Positions 54,238-64,000 of a DNA stretch of 64,000 nucleotides are shown here, piece after piece; the first letter of the stretch is position 1; each line of letters opens with the position of its first letter. The stretch is from Streptomyces sp. R41. Lineage in GTDB: Bacteria; Actinomycetota; Actinomycetes; Streptomycetales; Streptomycetaceae. The stretch is taken from assembly GCF_041053055.1 (NCBI RefSeq), contig NZ_CP163443.1, positions 372,001-436,000 on the forward strand, given 5' to 3'. The notes beneath the pieces were generated by a model. The model was not told where the DNA came from and made no database searches. It was given only the letters and a program-made list of their open reading frames with translations. The position numbers and the translations under genes were made by a program.

Positions 54238-54903
54238 TCAAGCCTTCTTGAACGGTCCTTCCAGGGCCGCCCACTGCAACAGCATGATCGTCTTCGCGTC
54301 GGCGATCTCCCCGGTGCGGATCATGTCGAGGGCGCCGCGGAAGGGCAGTTCGACGATCTCGATGTCCTCGCCCTCCTCGTCCAGCCCGCCGCCCTCGTGG
54401 GTACGCGTGGAAGGACCGTACGAGGCGGCGTAGAAACTCACCCGCTCGGTGACCGAGCCGGGGCTCATATAGACGTCGAAGACATGGTGGACCGCGCCGA
54501 CGGTGTGCCCGGTCTCCTCGATGACCTCACGCCGCACGGCGACCTCGGGATGCTCGTCCTCCTCGTCGAGCAGCCCGCCCGGTGTCTCGATCAGCATGCC
54601 GTCGGGGTGCCCGTTGACGTACACGGGATAGCGGAACTGCCTGGTCAGCAGCACGGTTTCGCGTTCGGCGTCGTACAGGAGGAGGGTGGCTCCGTTGCCG
54701 CGGTCGTGCGTTTCGCGCTCCTGGGTGCTCCAGGTGCCGTCGGCGTGCCGGAAGTCGAAGGTGGTGGTGCGCTCCACGTACCAGTGGCAGGACAGGAGTT
54801 TCACCTCTCGGACCTTGACCCGGGGGTTGCCGGTCAGGTCGCGGCCGACGCGGTCGAGTCCGGTCCGGCCTCGGCGGTCCGGGGTGTCGATGCCCGCGGT
54901 CAT
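54238..54903 (-). CDS. Nudix hydrolase (ADP-ribose/NudK-like)
   Basis: A 221-residue nucleotide-diphosphate hydrolase. The Nudix box is GGLLDEEDEHPEVAVRREVI followed by EETGH, matching Gx5Ex7REUxEExGU without change. It is preceded by VLLTRQFRYPVYVNGHPDGM, LIETP as in the ADP-ribose pyrophosphatase/GDP-mannose hydrolase (NudF/NudK) branch, and followed by the dimerisation segment VYMSPGSVTERVSFYAA. The ATG at 54903 lacks a good ribosome site but overlaps the stop of a possible 13-codon leader frame. A longer reading from 54957 is also open. Cleavage of nucleotide sugars or ADP-ribose is likely; the exact substrate is unproved. Confidence 0.92.
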   Translation of the reverse strand: MTAGIDTPDRRGRTGLDRVGRDLTGNPRVKVREVKLLSCHWYVERTTTFDFRHADGTWSTQERETHDRGNGATLLLYDAERETVLLTRQFRYPVYVNGHPDGMLIETPGGLLDEEDEHPEVAVRREVIEETGHTVGAVHHVFDVYMSPGSVTERVSFYAASYGPSTRTHEGGGLDEEGEDIEIVELPFRGALDMIRTGEIADAKTIMLLQWAALEGPFKKA

Positions 54904-54941
54904 CGCGCGCCGACCGGACGGGAGCGGGAGAAGTCGTTCAT
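54900..54941 (-). CDS. Possible 13-residue leaderless upstream peptide (MNDFSRSRPVGAR)
   Basis: A short frame from ATG at 54941 ends in TGA overlapping the Nudix ATG (ATGA). A -10-like TAGACA lies at 54953-54948, six bases before this ATG. Translation could therefore start at the very 5' end and pass to the Nudix gene by coupling, which would explain the absence of a Nudix ribosome site. The peptide is too short to judge by composition. Confidence 0.3.
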   Translation of the reverse strand: MNDFSRSRPVGAR

Positions 54942-55010
54942 GGCCACTGTCTACCATCCCGAACCGAATACCGAGGCCACAGCGGGGCTTCACCCGTCTA
55001 GGCTCACGGC

Positions 55011-55364
55011 ATGGAACAGACGGAGATCATCCTGCGCGCCATCGGCGTCCTCACCGAGACCAACGCGATGGTGCGCAGGATCGCCCAGGACGAGGACGCC
55101 GAGGTCGAGTCGACCGAGACCCAACTCGGCTCGCTCGTCACGGAGGTGTTCCCCCGCGTCGAGGTGCCCGCCGACGCCGGACCCGCCGAGGCGGGCCAGG
55201 CCGTCGCGGACGCCTACCTGCCCGCCACCATCTCGCTCGTGGGCGCCTTCGCGTTCCTCTTCTCCGAGCTCGCCGACCTCCACGACTCCGGACGGACCGA
55301 CATCAAGACGGCCGACCTGCTGCAAGACCTCGCCCTGCGGATGTCGAGGGCGGACAACTCCTAG
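55011..55364 (+). CDS. Conserved hypothetical protein
   Basis: A 117-residue acidic, mainly helical cytoplasmic protein with no signal or strong membrane helix. The C-terminal half has LPATISLVGAFAFLFSELAD, which could be a buried helix, then LHDSGRTDIKTADLLQDLAL. No catalytic motif is visible and I cannot name the family. A -10-like TAGGCT is placed six bases before the ATG, which suggests a leaderless transcript. It is divergent from the Nudix gene with a shared ~70-bp promoter region. Confidence 0.7.
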   Translation: MEQTEIILRAIGVLTETNAMVRRIAQDEDAEVESTETQLGSLVTEVFPRVEVPADAGPAEAGQAVADAYLPATISLVGAFAFLFSELADLHDSGRTDIKTADLLQDLALRMSRADNS

Positions 55365-55431
55365 GAATCAGTCGTGCACGAGCCTGCCCGGCGGCCCGGT
55401 CATACGGCGCGGGGCCGCCCGCACCCCCCCC

Positions 55432-56304
55432 TCAGGAGTGTGGAACCACCGCCACCGGACAGGGCGCGTGATGCATCACCGCGTGGGCCACCGAACCGAT
55501 CCGTGCCCCCACCGCCGAACGCTGGGCGCGGCGGCCGACGACCATCAGCTGGGCCCGGTCGGCCAGCGACAGCAGTACCTGCCCGGCGCTGCCCATCTCG
55601 ACGTGCTGGGTGACCGGCACGCCGGGGAAGCGCTCCCGCCACGGCTGGAGCGCTTCGGCGAGTGCCTTCTTCTCGTACGGCTCCAGGCCCCCGGCCTCGT
55701 CCAGCAGCTTCAGCGAGCCCGGGCTGTAGGCGAACACCGGCGGCAGGCTCCACGCTCGTACGGCGCGCACCCCGGCGCCGCGTGCCGCCGCGGTCTCGAA
55801 CGCGAACCGAAGGACGGCCGCGCTGTCGTCCACACCGCCCTGCTGGCCCACGACGATCTCCCGGCCCCCGGCTTCGGACGCGGCGCGGTCATCGGCCCGC
55901 ACCAGCACGACCGGACACGGCGCCTCGGCGATCACCTGCTGTCCGACGGAACCGAGCAGGAAGCCGACGATCGTGCCGTATCCATGGGATCCGAGGACCA
56001 GTGTCCCGGTCGTCGCGGCCTCGGTCAGTAGCGAGTCGACGGCCGCGCCGTCCAGGGCCTCGGACGTCACCGGCAGGTCCGGGTGCCGCTCGGCTACGGT
56101 GCGGGCCGCGTCCTGCACCATGTCCCGCGCCCAGCGCGCGTGATCGTCCCGGTCTCCGCCGCGGAGCATCTCGTGGTGCGGCCACTGCCAGGCGTACACC
56201 ACGCGCAGGGGCAGCCCGCGCCGGACGGCTTCCCTGCCCGCCCAGGCCAGCGCGGCCCGGCTCTCGGGGGATCCGTCCACGCCCACGGTGATCCGGTCGG
56301 TCAT
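55432..56304 (-). CDS. Tandem universal stress protein (two UspA domains)
   Basis: A 290-residue protein made of two UspA domains. Domain 1 (about 1-140) begins ITVGVDGSPESRAALAWAGR and ends with the ATP-binding segment GSHGYGTIVGFLLGSVGQQV, then PCPVVLVR. Domain 2 (about 148-290) begins REIVVGQQGGVDDSAAVLRF and ends GRRAQRSAVGARIGSVAHAV, then PCPVAVVPHS. The GxxGx9G(S/T) ATP motif is complete in domain 1. In domain 2 the first glycines are replaced (RRAQRS), so ATP binding there is doubtful. Such proteins respond to starvation, oxygen limitation or oxidants. It is probably a single-gene unit. Confidence 0.94.
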   Translation of the reverse strand: MTDRITVGVDGSPESRAALAWAGREAVRRGLPLRVVYAWQWPHHEMLRGGDRDDHARWARDMVQDAARTVAERHPDLPVTSEALDGAAVDSLLTEAATTGTLVLGSHGYGTIVGFLLGSVGQQVIAEAPCPVVLVRADDRAASEAGGREIVVGQQGGVDDSAAVLRFAFETAAARGAGVRAVRAWSLPPVFAYSPGSLKLLDEAGGLEPYEKKALAEALQPWRERFPGVPVTQHVEMGSAGQVLLSLADRAQLMVVGRRAQRSAVGARIGSVAHAVMHHAPCPVAVVPHS

Positions 56305-56412
56305 GCGCCTGCCTTCCCGTCGCCGGCTCGCCCGCAGTGCCGGCCTCGCCCATGCTGACCGGTCCAGTGTCGGTCACCCTCGCCCTCGACTCGCGCAGGG
56401 GTGGGGCGTGGC

Positions 56413-57453
56413 CTAGGCCGACTCTCGCACCACGAGCTCGGGATCGAAGATCACCGAGGTGGGCTCGGTGCGCGCGCCCCGGAGGTGCTCGTCGAGGAGT
56501 CGGGCCATCACCGAGGCCATCTCCTCGACCGGCTGCCGCACCGTGGTCAGCGGCGGACGGCAGGCCGTCGCGGCGCTGGAGTCGTCGAAGCCGATGACCG
56601 CGACATCGTCCGGCACCCGTCTGCCGCGCTCCCGCAGTATCTGGCACGCCCCCTGGGCCATCAGGTCGTTGGCCGCGAACACCCCGTCCACGCCGGGGTG
56701 TTCGGCCAGCAGCCCGGACATCGCGGCCATGCCGCTGTCGAGCGTGAAACCGCCCTCGGCGACCGGTACGTACGGATGTCCCCTGCGCGCCATCGTGTCG
56801 CGGAACCCGGCGAGCCGGTCCTGGCTGGCCGAAACGCCCAGCGGCCCTGTCACGGTGACGATGTGCCGGCACCCACGGTCCAGCAGATGGTCGGCGGCCA
56901 GGCGGGCGCCGTCCCGATGGGCCAGGTCGACATAGCTGAGCGGCACCGGCCGTGACGGCCGGGCGAAGAGCACCGCGGGCAGACCGGCGTCGGCGAGCAG
57001 CGCCGGCAGCGGATCATCGGCGTGGGTGGAGACGACGAGCGCACCGTCCGCGCTGCCCTGCCGCAGATCGTTCAGCACCTGCTGTCGCGCCTGTGCGGAG
57101 TCGGCGAACATCAGCAGCGGATGCATGGACCGGGGACGCAAGTAGTCCACCACCCCGGTGACGACCCGTCCGAAGAACGGGTCCGCGAACACCCTTGCCG
57201 TGAAGGCGTTCCGCTCCTCGCCGGACACGTCACCCGCGCCGGAGACGATCAGCGCGACCGTCTCGGTCCGCCGTGTCACCAGTGACCTGGCAGCCCGGTT
57301 GGGAGCGTAACCGGTGCGTTCGACCGCTTGGCGCACCGCGTCCTGAATGGCGGGATCGACGGTGGGGACGCCGTTGATGACCCGGGACACGGTGGCACGT
57401 GAGACGCCGGCCTCCCGTGCGACATCCTCCAGCGTGGGGGCCCGTCCGTTCAT
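56413..57453 (-). CDS. LacI-family transcriptional repressor
   Basis: A 346-residue sugar-responsive repressor. The HTH is TLEDVAREAGVSRATVSRVI, with the hinge region PNRAARSLVTRRT. The sensor domain has FVADPFFG-like start (RVFADPFFGRVVTGVVDYLR), DGALVVSTHADDPLP, RLAADHLLDRGCRHIVTVTG, GVDGVFAANDLMAQGACQIL and the canonical IGFDDSSAATACRPPLTTVR. All elements of a working LacI protein are present, in contrast to the broken one at 1-2 kb. A GAGCGCTC palindrome lies 35 bp upstream of its start and another before the divergent beta-helix gene, so autoregulation and control of the glycan genes are likely. Confidence 0.94.
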   Translation of the reverse strand: MNGRAPTLEDVAREAGVSRATVSRVINGVPTVDPAIQDAVRQAVERTGYAPNRAARSLVTRRTETVALIVSGAGDVSGEERNAFTARVFADPFFGRVVTGVVDYLRPRSMHPLLMFADSAQARQQVLNDLRQGSADGALVVSTHADDPLPALLADAGLPAVLFARPSRPVPLSYVDLAHRDGARLAADHLLDRGCRHIVTVTGPLGVSASQDRLAGFRDTMARRGHPYVPVAEGGFTLDSGMAAMSGLLAEHPGVDGVFAANDLMAQGACQILRERGRRVPDDVAVIGFDDSSAATACRPPLTTVRQPVEEMASVMARLLDEHLRGARTEPTSVIFDPELVVRESA

Positions 57454-57487
57454 GCCCGCAGCCTATCGGCCGGCGCTGCGACGTCAT

Positions 57488-57497
57488 AGAGCGCTCT
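57488..57497. promoter_or_regulatory. LacI-type operator upstream of the repressor gene
   Basis: AGAGCGCTCT is a perfect 10-bp palindrome with the central CG that LacI-family operators show, 35 bp upstream of the repressor start (57453). It fits autorepression by the adjacent LacI protein. Confidence 0.6.
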
Positions 57498-57773
57498 CTC
57501 GCAGCACCCGCGGCACCCCGGCACGAGACGGCATCGGAGGTCACGACGCCGCTGCGCAGGGCGAGTCGAGGGACCGCATCGTGGATCCGCTCGCCGCCTT
57601 GCGAGCATCTCTTGAACACAATCATCCATGGCCCGGCAGGCTCGACAGGGTCCAGACATCAACGAACTAGCGCAAATTATCTGCTAGTTGGCGGTTCAGT
57701 GGGCAACAATCTGCGGGACTCCTGCGACAACTCTTGACGCTGTGTTCACGCGGATGAAGCATGCATCGGCAAG

Positions 57774-57786
57774 AGAGCGCTCCCCG
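57774..57786. promoter_or_regulatory. LacI-type operator upstream of the beta-helix gene
   Basis: GAGAGCGCTCCCC contains the same GAGCGCTC core (57776-57783) as the palindrome before the repressor gene. It lies 42 bp upstream of the beta-helix gene's ATG and downstream of a TTGACG -35-like box, a repressing position. Confidence 0.6.
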
Positions 57787-57828
57787 CACCTCCCACCGTT
57801 CACTTTCTGAACCAGGAGAGTCGCCCCC

Positions 57829-59628
<1,800 letters not shown>

Positions 59629-59650
59629 CCGCCCCGCGCGGAGCCTGTCG

Positions 59651-60910
59651 TCAGCAGGACGTCAGGCTCGCGAGGTCCACCGCGTCGGCCATCGCCTGCA
59701 TCCCCTTGTCGTTGGGGTGCAGGTGATCGCCGCCGTCGAAGAACGGCAGGATCAGCTGCGGGTCGTACGGATTACGCGTGATCCTGTCGAAGTCCGTCAC
59801 GGCGTCGAGCGCGCCGCTGTTCCTGATCCAGTCGTTGACGCCTTGGCGCACGGCCTCGGCGGCGGCGTCGTACTCGGACCAGCCCTTGAACGGCATGACT
59901 GTCGCGCCGACGACACACTTGCCCGCCGCGTGCGCCCGGTCGATGATCTGCCGATAGCCGGCGATCATGTCGTCCACCGTGACGCCGCTGTGGGCCTTGA
60001 TGTCGTTGATGCCTTCGAAGAGGAAGACCGTGCGGACCCCGGGCTGGGACAGGACGTCACGCTGCAGCCTGTTCAGCGCGGCCTGCCCGGCGCCGTCCGC
60101 GAGCACCTTGTTGCCGGAGATGCCCTCGTTCGCCACGCCCTTCACGGTGATGTCGGACGCGGCCTGGAGCCGGCGGGAGAGATAGTCGGGCCAGCGGCGG
60201 TTCCCGTCCGTGGTCGAGGCCCATCCGTCGGTGATGGAGTCACCGAGGGTCACCACCGAGCCGACCGCCGTGGGCGTCTCCACGTCGACGGCGTCCAGCC
60301 AGTACCAGGAACCCATGGGATCGGTCCAGTTGGCCGCGCCCTCCTCGGCGGCGTGGTCGCCCGCTGTTGCGTAGTTGGTCTGCATGGCCATGCCGTGACC
60401 GGTCGTCGGTCCCTGGGCGCCCGTCACGTACAGGCTGATGACCAGATCGCTCTGGGCGGCGAGCTTTCCGGGCAGCGGATCGCTGAGCACGATCTCGCCG
60501 GCCGGGACGGTGATGGACGTGGCCCCGCCGAAGGACAGCTGCCTGTTGGAGCCGTGGACCAGCTCCGCACCCTGCTGCTGCAGCCCGGCGTACGCGCTCG
60601 CGAAGGTCACCGGGTGGTCGCCGAAGGCGTTGGAGAGCCGGATACGCATGTTCGTGCCGCCGACGCTGGTGCGCACGATCAGCCGGTAGCTGCGGTCGGC
60701 GGGCCCGGCGCCCTGTCGGTCGGCACTGGCGCCCCAAGTGACCACGGGGTGTTTGCCCTTCGCGACGGCCGGGGCCGTCGCCGTGCCCGCCGAGGCCGGC
60801 GACTGAGTCTGCGCCTGCGCCGCCGACGAGGCGGTCAGGGGTCCGCAGACCGCCAGGATCAGCGCCGATACGACACCCACCGCGCGGCGTCGGTACCTGA
60901 CGGCGCTCAT
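59651..60910 (-). CDS. Secreted SGNH/GDSL hydrolase
   Basis: A 419-residue exported esterase. A signal peptide (RRAVGVVSALILAVCGPLTA) is followed by an Ala/Thr-rich linker and a ~150-residue N-terminal beta domain (GTNMRIRLSNAFGDHPVTFA). The SGNH core follows: block I VVTLGDSITDGWAS with the nucleophile Ser, block II Gly in GVANEGISGNKV, block III VFLFEGINDIKAH, and block V FDGGDHLHPNDKG with the catalytic Asp and His. Proteins of this layout are likely carbohydrate or lipid esterases. The ATG overlaps the stop of the GH95 fucosidase gene (ATGA), so the two are co-translated. Removal of acyl groups from a fucosylated glycan is the natural hypothesis. Confidence 0.92.
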   Translation of the reverse strand: MSAVRYRRRAVGVVSALILAVCGPLTASSAAQAQTQSPASAGTATAPAVAKGKHPVVTWGASADRQGAGPADRSYRLIVRTSVGGTNMRIRLSNAFGDHPVTFASAYAGLQQQGAELVHGSNRQLSFGGATSITVPAGEIVLSDPLPGKLAAQSDLVISLYVTGAQGPTTGHGMAMQTNYATAGDHAAEEGAANWTDPMGSWYWLDAVDVETPTAVGSVVTLGDSITDGWASTTDGNRRWPDYLSRRLQAASDITVKGVANEGISGNKVLADGAGQAALNRLQRDVLSQPGVRTVFLFEGINDIKAHSGVTVDDMIAGYRQIIDRAHAAGKCVVGATVMPFKGWSEYDAAAEAVRQGVNDWIRNSGALDAVTDFDRITRNPYDPQLILPFFDGGDHLHPNDKGMQAMADAVDLASLTSC

Positions 60911-63339
60911 CCGAGACCCCGCAGGGTGACGGACTCACCGGGCTTGAGGCTGATCTTCCGCGAGGCACCATTGGCAACGACGGTCGTGGCGCTGCCGCCG
61001 ACGCTCTTCAGCGTCGCCCGGGTGACCTTGCCGTTCTTCCAGCCGATGTCGGCGACGAAGCCGCCGCGCAGGCCCACGCCGGACACCGAGCCGGACGCCG
61101 CCCAGGCCGCGGGCAGCGCGGGCAGCAGCTCGATGTGTCCGGGCCGCGAGTAGACCAGCATCTCGACGATCGCGGCCGGAGTGCCGAAGTTCGCGTCGAT
61201 CTGGAAGATGCCGCGGCCCGACTCCACCTCGTAGATGTCGAAGAGGTTCATCGCGCTGCCGTTGCTGCCGTTGTCCGAAGGCCTCAGGTTGTTGACGACC
61301 AGCTGGTACGCCTTCTCCGCGTTCTTCAGCCGCGCCCAGCACAGGCTGCGCCAGGCATTGGCCCAGCCGAAGCTGTTCATGCCGCGTGCGGTGAGGAGGG
61401 CGGTCGCGCCGTCGAGGATGTCCTTCGGTGTGGAGTCGTCCGGACGGATCCGGTCGCCGGGAAAGAGCCCGATGAGCGGGGAGAGATGGCGGTGGGTGGT
61501 CTCGCCGAGGTTGTCGGGCGACATCCACTCCTCCAGCCAGCCGGTCTTGGGGCTGACCACGGGCAGGTACAGGCGCCCGCGGAGACCGTCGATGGTCTTG
61601 CTGTAGGCGGCGTCCTTGGCGAGCACCTCGGTCGCGGTGCGGTAGTTGCCGAAGAGGTTCCACACCAGTTCCTGGGCGTATGTGATGCCCTTGGCGTCGA
61701 GCGGGCCCTGCTCGGGCGACCAGTCGCTGTCGGCGACCAGGACCTCGCGCGAGGCCCCGGACGCGTCGGTGACGGTAGTGGTGATCAGGCGGGCCTCCCA
61801 GAACTCCACGGCGCCCTTGAGGAGGGGGTAGACCTTCTTCAGGTAGGCGCGGTCCTGCGTGTACTCGTAGTGCTCGAACAGGCTCTGGCAGAGCCAGGCG
61901 TTGCCCGCAGGATGCCACCACCAGCCGCCCCCGCCATAGGGGTTGGTGGAGATGGCCACGGTCCAGCCGGCGATCTTGCCGCTGGAGTTGCGGTATCTGT
62001 TGGTGGAGTCGTTGAACAGCCGCTGGGTGACGTCCGTCCAGGAGGGCAGCTGCGCGAGACAGTAGTCCGTGAAGGCGTCGAAGCAGTCGGACAGGCCCGT
62101 CCGGTCGGCCATCCAGTAGTTCATCTGGATGTTGATGTCGGTGTGGTAGTCGGCCATCCAGTCCGGGTCGTTGCCGTCCAGCCACGGGCCCTGGAGGCCC
62201 ATCGGCAGGCTGCCACGCGATCCGGAGATCATGAGATAGCGGCCGAACTGCAGGTAGGCGGCTTCGAGTTCCGGGTCGGGGACATCGTCCCGATGCCGCG
62301 CCTGCACCCGCTCCCAGGTGTCCAGTTCGCGCTGCGCTGCGGACGACGTACCGAGGTTGATGTCCAGCTGCCCGAACACGGCACGGAAGTCGGCGACATG
62401 GGTGTGCAGCAGGGTGCTCGCCGAATGACCGGCCGCGTTCAGGACCTTGGTCCTGGCGAGGCGCTCCGGGACGACGGTCGGGTCGCGGAACTTCGCGGCC
62501 GCGTCGGGTGCGTAGTTGGTGCCGCCGCTGAGGACGATGGTGAGGTCCTTGCAGCCGCTGAAGGCGATCGTCGTGCCGTCGACGCGGACCCTGCCGGTGG
62601 TGCTGTAGGCGGTGACGGCGGCGCCGTACGTGAGGCCATTGGCGAAGGTGCCGCCGAACGACGCGTACCGTCCCGCGCTGTTGGCGGTGGTGGACTCGCC
62701 GTGGGTGCCGGCGAGGGAGACGGTGCCGGTGTAGGAGCCGCCGCCCTGCTGGGAGAAGTACAGGACGATGGCGTCGTCGGGGCGGCTGGCGAAGATCTGC
62801 CGCCGGTAGGTGACGCCCGAGAAGTCGTACGAGGTGCTGACCAGGCCCTGGGCCAGGTCGAGGGTGCGACGGTAGTTGTTGACGTTGCCCAGGTCGTGGT
62901 CGGGGAGGGCGACGGTGAGCTTGGCGAGGAGCGTAAGGGAGCCGAAGTCTTCGCGGCCGTAGGGGAATTGGCCGTCGCTCTGCAGCTTGTCGTTGAGACC
63001 GCCGGTCCACAGGGTGGCGTCGGTGATCATCAGCAGTTCGCTGGAGGGGTCGTTGCTCGCGAGCGCCCCGAGGCGCCCGTTTCCGAGCGGCAGTCCCTGC
63101 TCGATCATCGAGTGGGAGGAGCCGGGAGCCTGCCACCACAGCTGGTTCTTCGCGGCGTCGGCCGCGGACAGCATGGGCGACTCGGTGGGGCGCAGGGGGG
63201 CCGCGGAGGCGGTGAAGGCGGGCAGACCGCCGAGTGCGGTGGCCGCGCCGGCAGCGGCGGCGAGGGCGAGGAAGCCTCTGCGGCTGGTTTTGTGATCGCG
63301 TTGTTCGGTGTGCTGGATGTCCACTGTCGTGCACTCCAT
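60907..63339 (-). CDS. Tat-exported GH95 alpha-L-fucosidase
   Basis: An 810-residue glycoside hydrolase of family 95, which releases alpha-L-fucose (or, in some members, L-galactose) from plant and host glycans. A twin-arginine signal (TSRRGFLALAAAAGAATALG) leads to the N-terminal GH95 beta-domain (WWQAPGSSHSMIEQGLPLGN, GRLGAL). The alpha/alpha barrel has ADYHTDINIQMNYWMADRTG (residues about 398-417), WWWHPAGNAWLCQSLFEHYE, the acid residue E543 in LVADSDWSPEQGP, and the C-terminal domain (GIFQIDANFGTPAAIVEMLV). Length is normal. GTG at 63324, nine bases after GGAG, may be the true start. It forms an operon with the GDSL esterase gene, and the galactosidase gene lies upstream. Confidence 0.95.
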   Translation of the reverse strand: MECTTVDIQHTEQRDHKTSRRGFLALAAAAGAATALGGLPAFTASAAPLRPTESPMLSAADAAKNQLWWQAPGSSHSMIEQGLPLGNGRLGALASNDPSSELLMITDATLWTGGLNDKLQSDGQFPYGREDFGSLTLLAKLTVALPDHDLGNVNNYRRTLDLAQGLVSTSYDFSGVTYRRQIFASRPDDAIVLYFSQQGGGSYTGTVSLAGTHGESTTANSAGRYASFGGTFANGLTYGAAVTAYSTTGRVRVDGTTIAFSGCKDLTIVLSGGTNYAPDAAAKFRDPTVVPERLARTKVLNAAGHSASTLLHTHVADFRAVFGQLDINLGTSSAAQRELDTWERVQARHRDDVPDPELEAAYLQFGRYLMISGSRGSLPMGLQGPWLDGNDPDWMADYHTDINIQMNYWMADRTGLSDCFDAFTDYCLAQLPSWTDVTQRLFNDSTNRYRNSSGKIAGWTVAISTNPYGGGGWWWHPAGNAWLCQSLFEHYEYTQDRAYLKKVYPLLKGAVEFWEARLITTTVTDASGASREVLVADSDWSPEQGPLDAKGITYAQELVWNLFGNYRTATEVLAKDAAYSKTIDGLRGRLYLPVVSPKTGWLEEWMSPDNLGETTHRHLSPLIGLFPGDRIRPDDSTPKDILDGATALLTARGMNSFGWANAWRSLCWARLKNAEKAYQLVVNNLRPSDNGSNGSAMNLFDIYEVESGRGIFQIDANFGTPAAIVEMLVYSRPGHIELLPALPAAWAASGSVSGVGLRGGFVADIGWKNGKVTRATLKSVGGSATTVVANGASRKISLKPGESVTLRGLG

Positions 63340-63394
63340 ATCCGGGAACGGCTCGTGCGGGGGCAGCTCGTGAGAGAACGGTTCGTGAGGGAAC

Positions 63395-63462
63395 GACGGC
63401 CGCGGGCCGTCAAGGTGGGTCGGCGCCCGCGGGGCCCGGGTCGTGTCACCGGGCCCCGTGGG
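63395..63462 (-). terminator. Two hairpins between the galactosidase-like and GH95 genes
   Basis: The stronger hairpin has 14-bp arms 63426-63439 and 63449-63462 (CCCGCGGGGCCCGG type, one G-T pair, 9-nt loop), about 25 bases after the galactosidase stop. A smaller perfect one, GACGGCC (63395-63401) / GGCCGTC (63405-63411), follows on the minus strand. GAACGGYTCGTG-type short repeats lie just beyond. They make a terminator or attenuating spacer between the two glycosidase genes. Confidence 0.7.
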
Positions 63463-63487
63463 AGCAGGTCGGCCTGACCGAGATAGC

Positions 63488-64000
63488 TCAGTCGGACTGC
63501 GGGACGGCGATCCTGTCGATGTCGGGTGCGTATCCGCTGCCGCTGTCGAAGGTGATGGTGTTGGTGCCCGCCTTCAGTGCCAGCTGGACGCTGACGGTCT
63601 CGGCCGTGCTCCAGTCGCCGGTGGAGGGGAACTTCTCGCTGGTGCCGTTACCGCTGTTGGAGAAGACCGTCACCGAGCGGGGGTCGCCGCTGACGTAGGC
63701 GACCTTGACGGTGTAGATCCCGTCCTTCTTCACCGTGACGTCGTTGAACCGCAGCTTGCCACCGGAGTAGAGGTTGCCGACCTTCTTGGCGCCGGAGCAG
63801 TCGTCGCAGCCGGCGACGGAGGCGTTGCCCGACAGGGTGTTGGCCGCGTCCTCGGCCTCGTAGCTCGTGGTCGCCAGCGTGCTGCCGCCGGGCTTGATCG
63901 TGAACAGCCGTGAGCCGTGGGCGGGCAGCGCCTCGGTGATCTTGTTCTTGTAGGTCCCGAGGTTCGCCTTGTTCCACAGGTCGCGCACGGAGGCGTTGCC
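63488..64000 (-). CDS. C-terminal part of a GH27-like alpha-galactosidase with CBM35 (cut by window edge)
   Basis: Only the last 170 residues are in the window. The first part, VRDLWNKANLGTYKNKITEA, LPAHGSRLFTIKP, is the typical C-terminal beta-sandwich end of GH27 alpha-galactosidases. A carbohydrate-binding module of the CBM35/CBM6 type follows (SYEAEDAANTLSGNASVAGC, DDCSGAKKVGNLYSGGKLRF, AYVSGDPRSVTVFSNSG, LKAGTNTITFDSGSGYAPDI, DRIAVPQ). In it YEAEDAANT and KVG-L--G are the calcium- and sugar-binding signatures. The catalytic domain lies beyond 64000, so the family is inferred from its tail. The gene precedes GH95 on the same strand, a set that would remove galactosyl and fucosyl side chains. 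Confidence 0.82.
   Translation of the reverse strand, partial: GNASVRDLWNKANLGTYKNKITEALPAHGSRLFTIKPGGSTLATTSYEAEDAANTLSGNASVAGCDDCSGAKKVGNLYSGGKLRFNDVTVKKDGIYTVKVAYVSGDPRSVTVFSNSGNGTSEKFPSTGDWSTAETVSVQLALKAGTNTITFDSGSGYAPDIDRIAVPQSD

Larger units (their letters stand above)
57454..57828. other. 375-bp divergent control region of the glycan locus
   Basis: No gene is seen. The region holds two GAGCGCTC operator-like palindromes (listed separately) and a -35-like TTGACG at 57735-57740. It also has an AT-rich patch (AGCGCAAATTATCTGCTAGT at 57669-57688) that stands out from the background, and AGGAGAG before the ATG at 57829. Promoters for the LacI gene and the beta-helix gene must both lie here. 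Confidence 0.6.

Noticed and set aside
61135..63477. A plus-strand open frame of 780 codons opposite the GH95 gene
   Set aside because: It is antisense to a clear fucosidase and its composition (Val/Gly/Arg-rich, no hydrophobic core pattern) is that of a reverse-complement artefact.

Overview
The window is high-GC chromosomal DNA of a Streptomyces or very close relative. The signs are a C/G-rich third codon position, GTG starts, ATGA/GTGA gene overlaps, several promoters whose -10 box lies 6-8 nt before the start codon (leaderless mRNAs), a short chaplin, a WhiJ-type HTH/DUF397 pair, a DUF4360 exoprotein, and a complete GlgE maltosyltransferase operon. I found no rRNA, tRNA, CRISPR, integrase or intact insertion sequence.

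Layout. 0-8.7 kb: a MarR/ABC pair cut by the window edge, a broken LacI-family regulator, a DoxX/peroxiredoxin pair, a TauD-like dioxygenase, a Tat-exported cytokinin-dehydrogenase-like flavoprotein, an SPFH (flotillin) protein with a small OB-fold partner, and a secreted unknown. 8.8-18.1 kb: a compact oligopeptide-type ABC importer operon ending in a ROK sugar kinase, divergent from a ROK repressor and an M81 (MlrC-like) metallopeptidase. Three operator-like repeats lie between the two arms. This is the best candidate for an uncharacterised uptake and catabolic system. 18.3-30.5 kb: cell-surface and regulatory genes: chaplin, DUF4360 protein, PEBP lipoprotein, an anti-sigma-type ATPase, an NsdA-like TPR regulator, WhiJ-like HTH plus DUF397, an odd thymidylate-kinase-like P-loop protein, a PF04672 methyltransferase (with a decayed relative at 20.8 kb), and a BBE-type flavoprotein. 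30.7-33.3 kb: a large LuxR-type ATPase regulator (LAL) interrupted by one in-frame TAA.

33.4-42.0 kb: glycogen and trehalose metabolism. The glgE-treS-pep2-glgB operon encodes the route trehalose -> maltose -> maltose-1-phosphate -> alpha-1,4-glucan -> branched glucan. It is preceded by a DUF5133 gene and, on the other strand, by an ATPase gene and what looks like the N-terminal relic of a glgX-type debranching enzyme. 42.2-56.3 kb: housekeeping and stress genes: M1 peptidase, Gfo/Idh/MocA oxidoreductase, ATP-dependent DNA ligase, methyltransferase, MFS exporter, a divergent LysE/LysR pair, a GAF/PAS/PP2C phosphatase, aldo/keto reductase, Nudix hydrolase and a tandem universal stress protein.

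56.4-64.0 kb: a glycan-degradation locus. A LacI repressor is divergent from a Tat-exported beta-helix protein, and copies of a GAGCGCTC palindrome sit next to both starts. Beside them, on the opposite strand, lie a GDSL esterase overlapping a GH95 fucosidase and the C-terminus of a GH27-like/CBM35 galactosidase. Together with the cytokinin-dehydrogenase-like protein, this suggests a soil or plant-associated lifestyle; that last point is inference.
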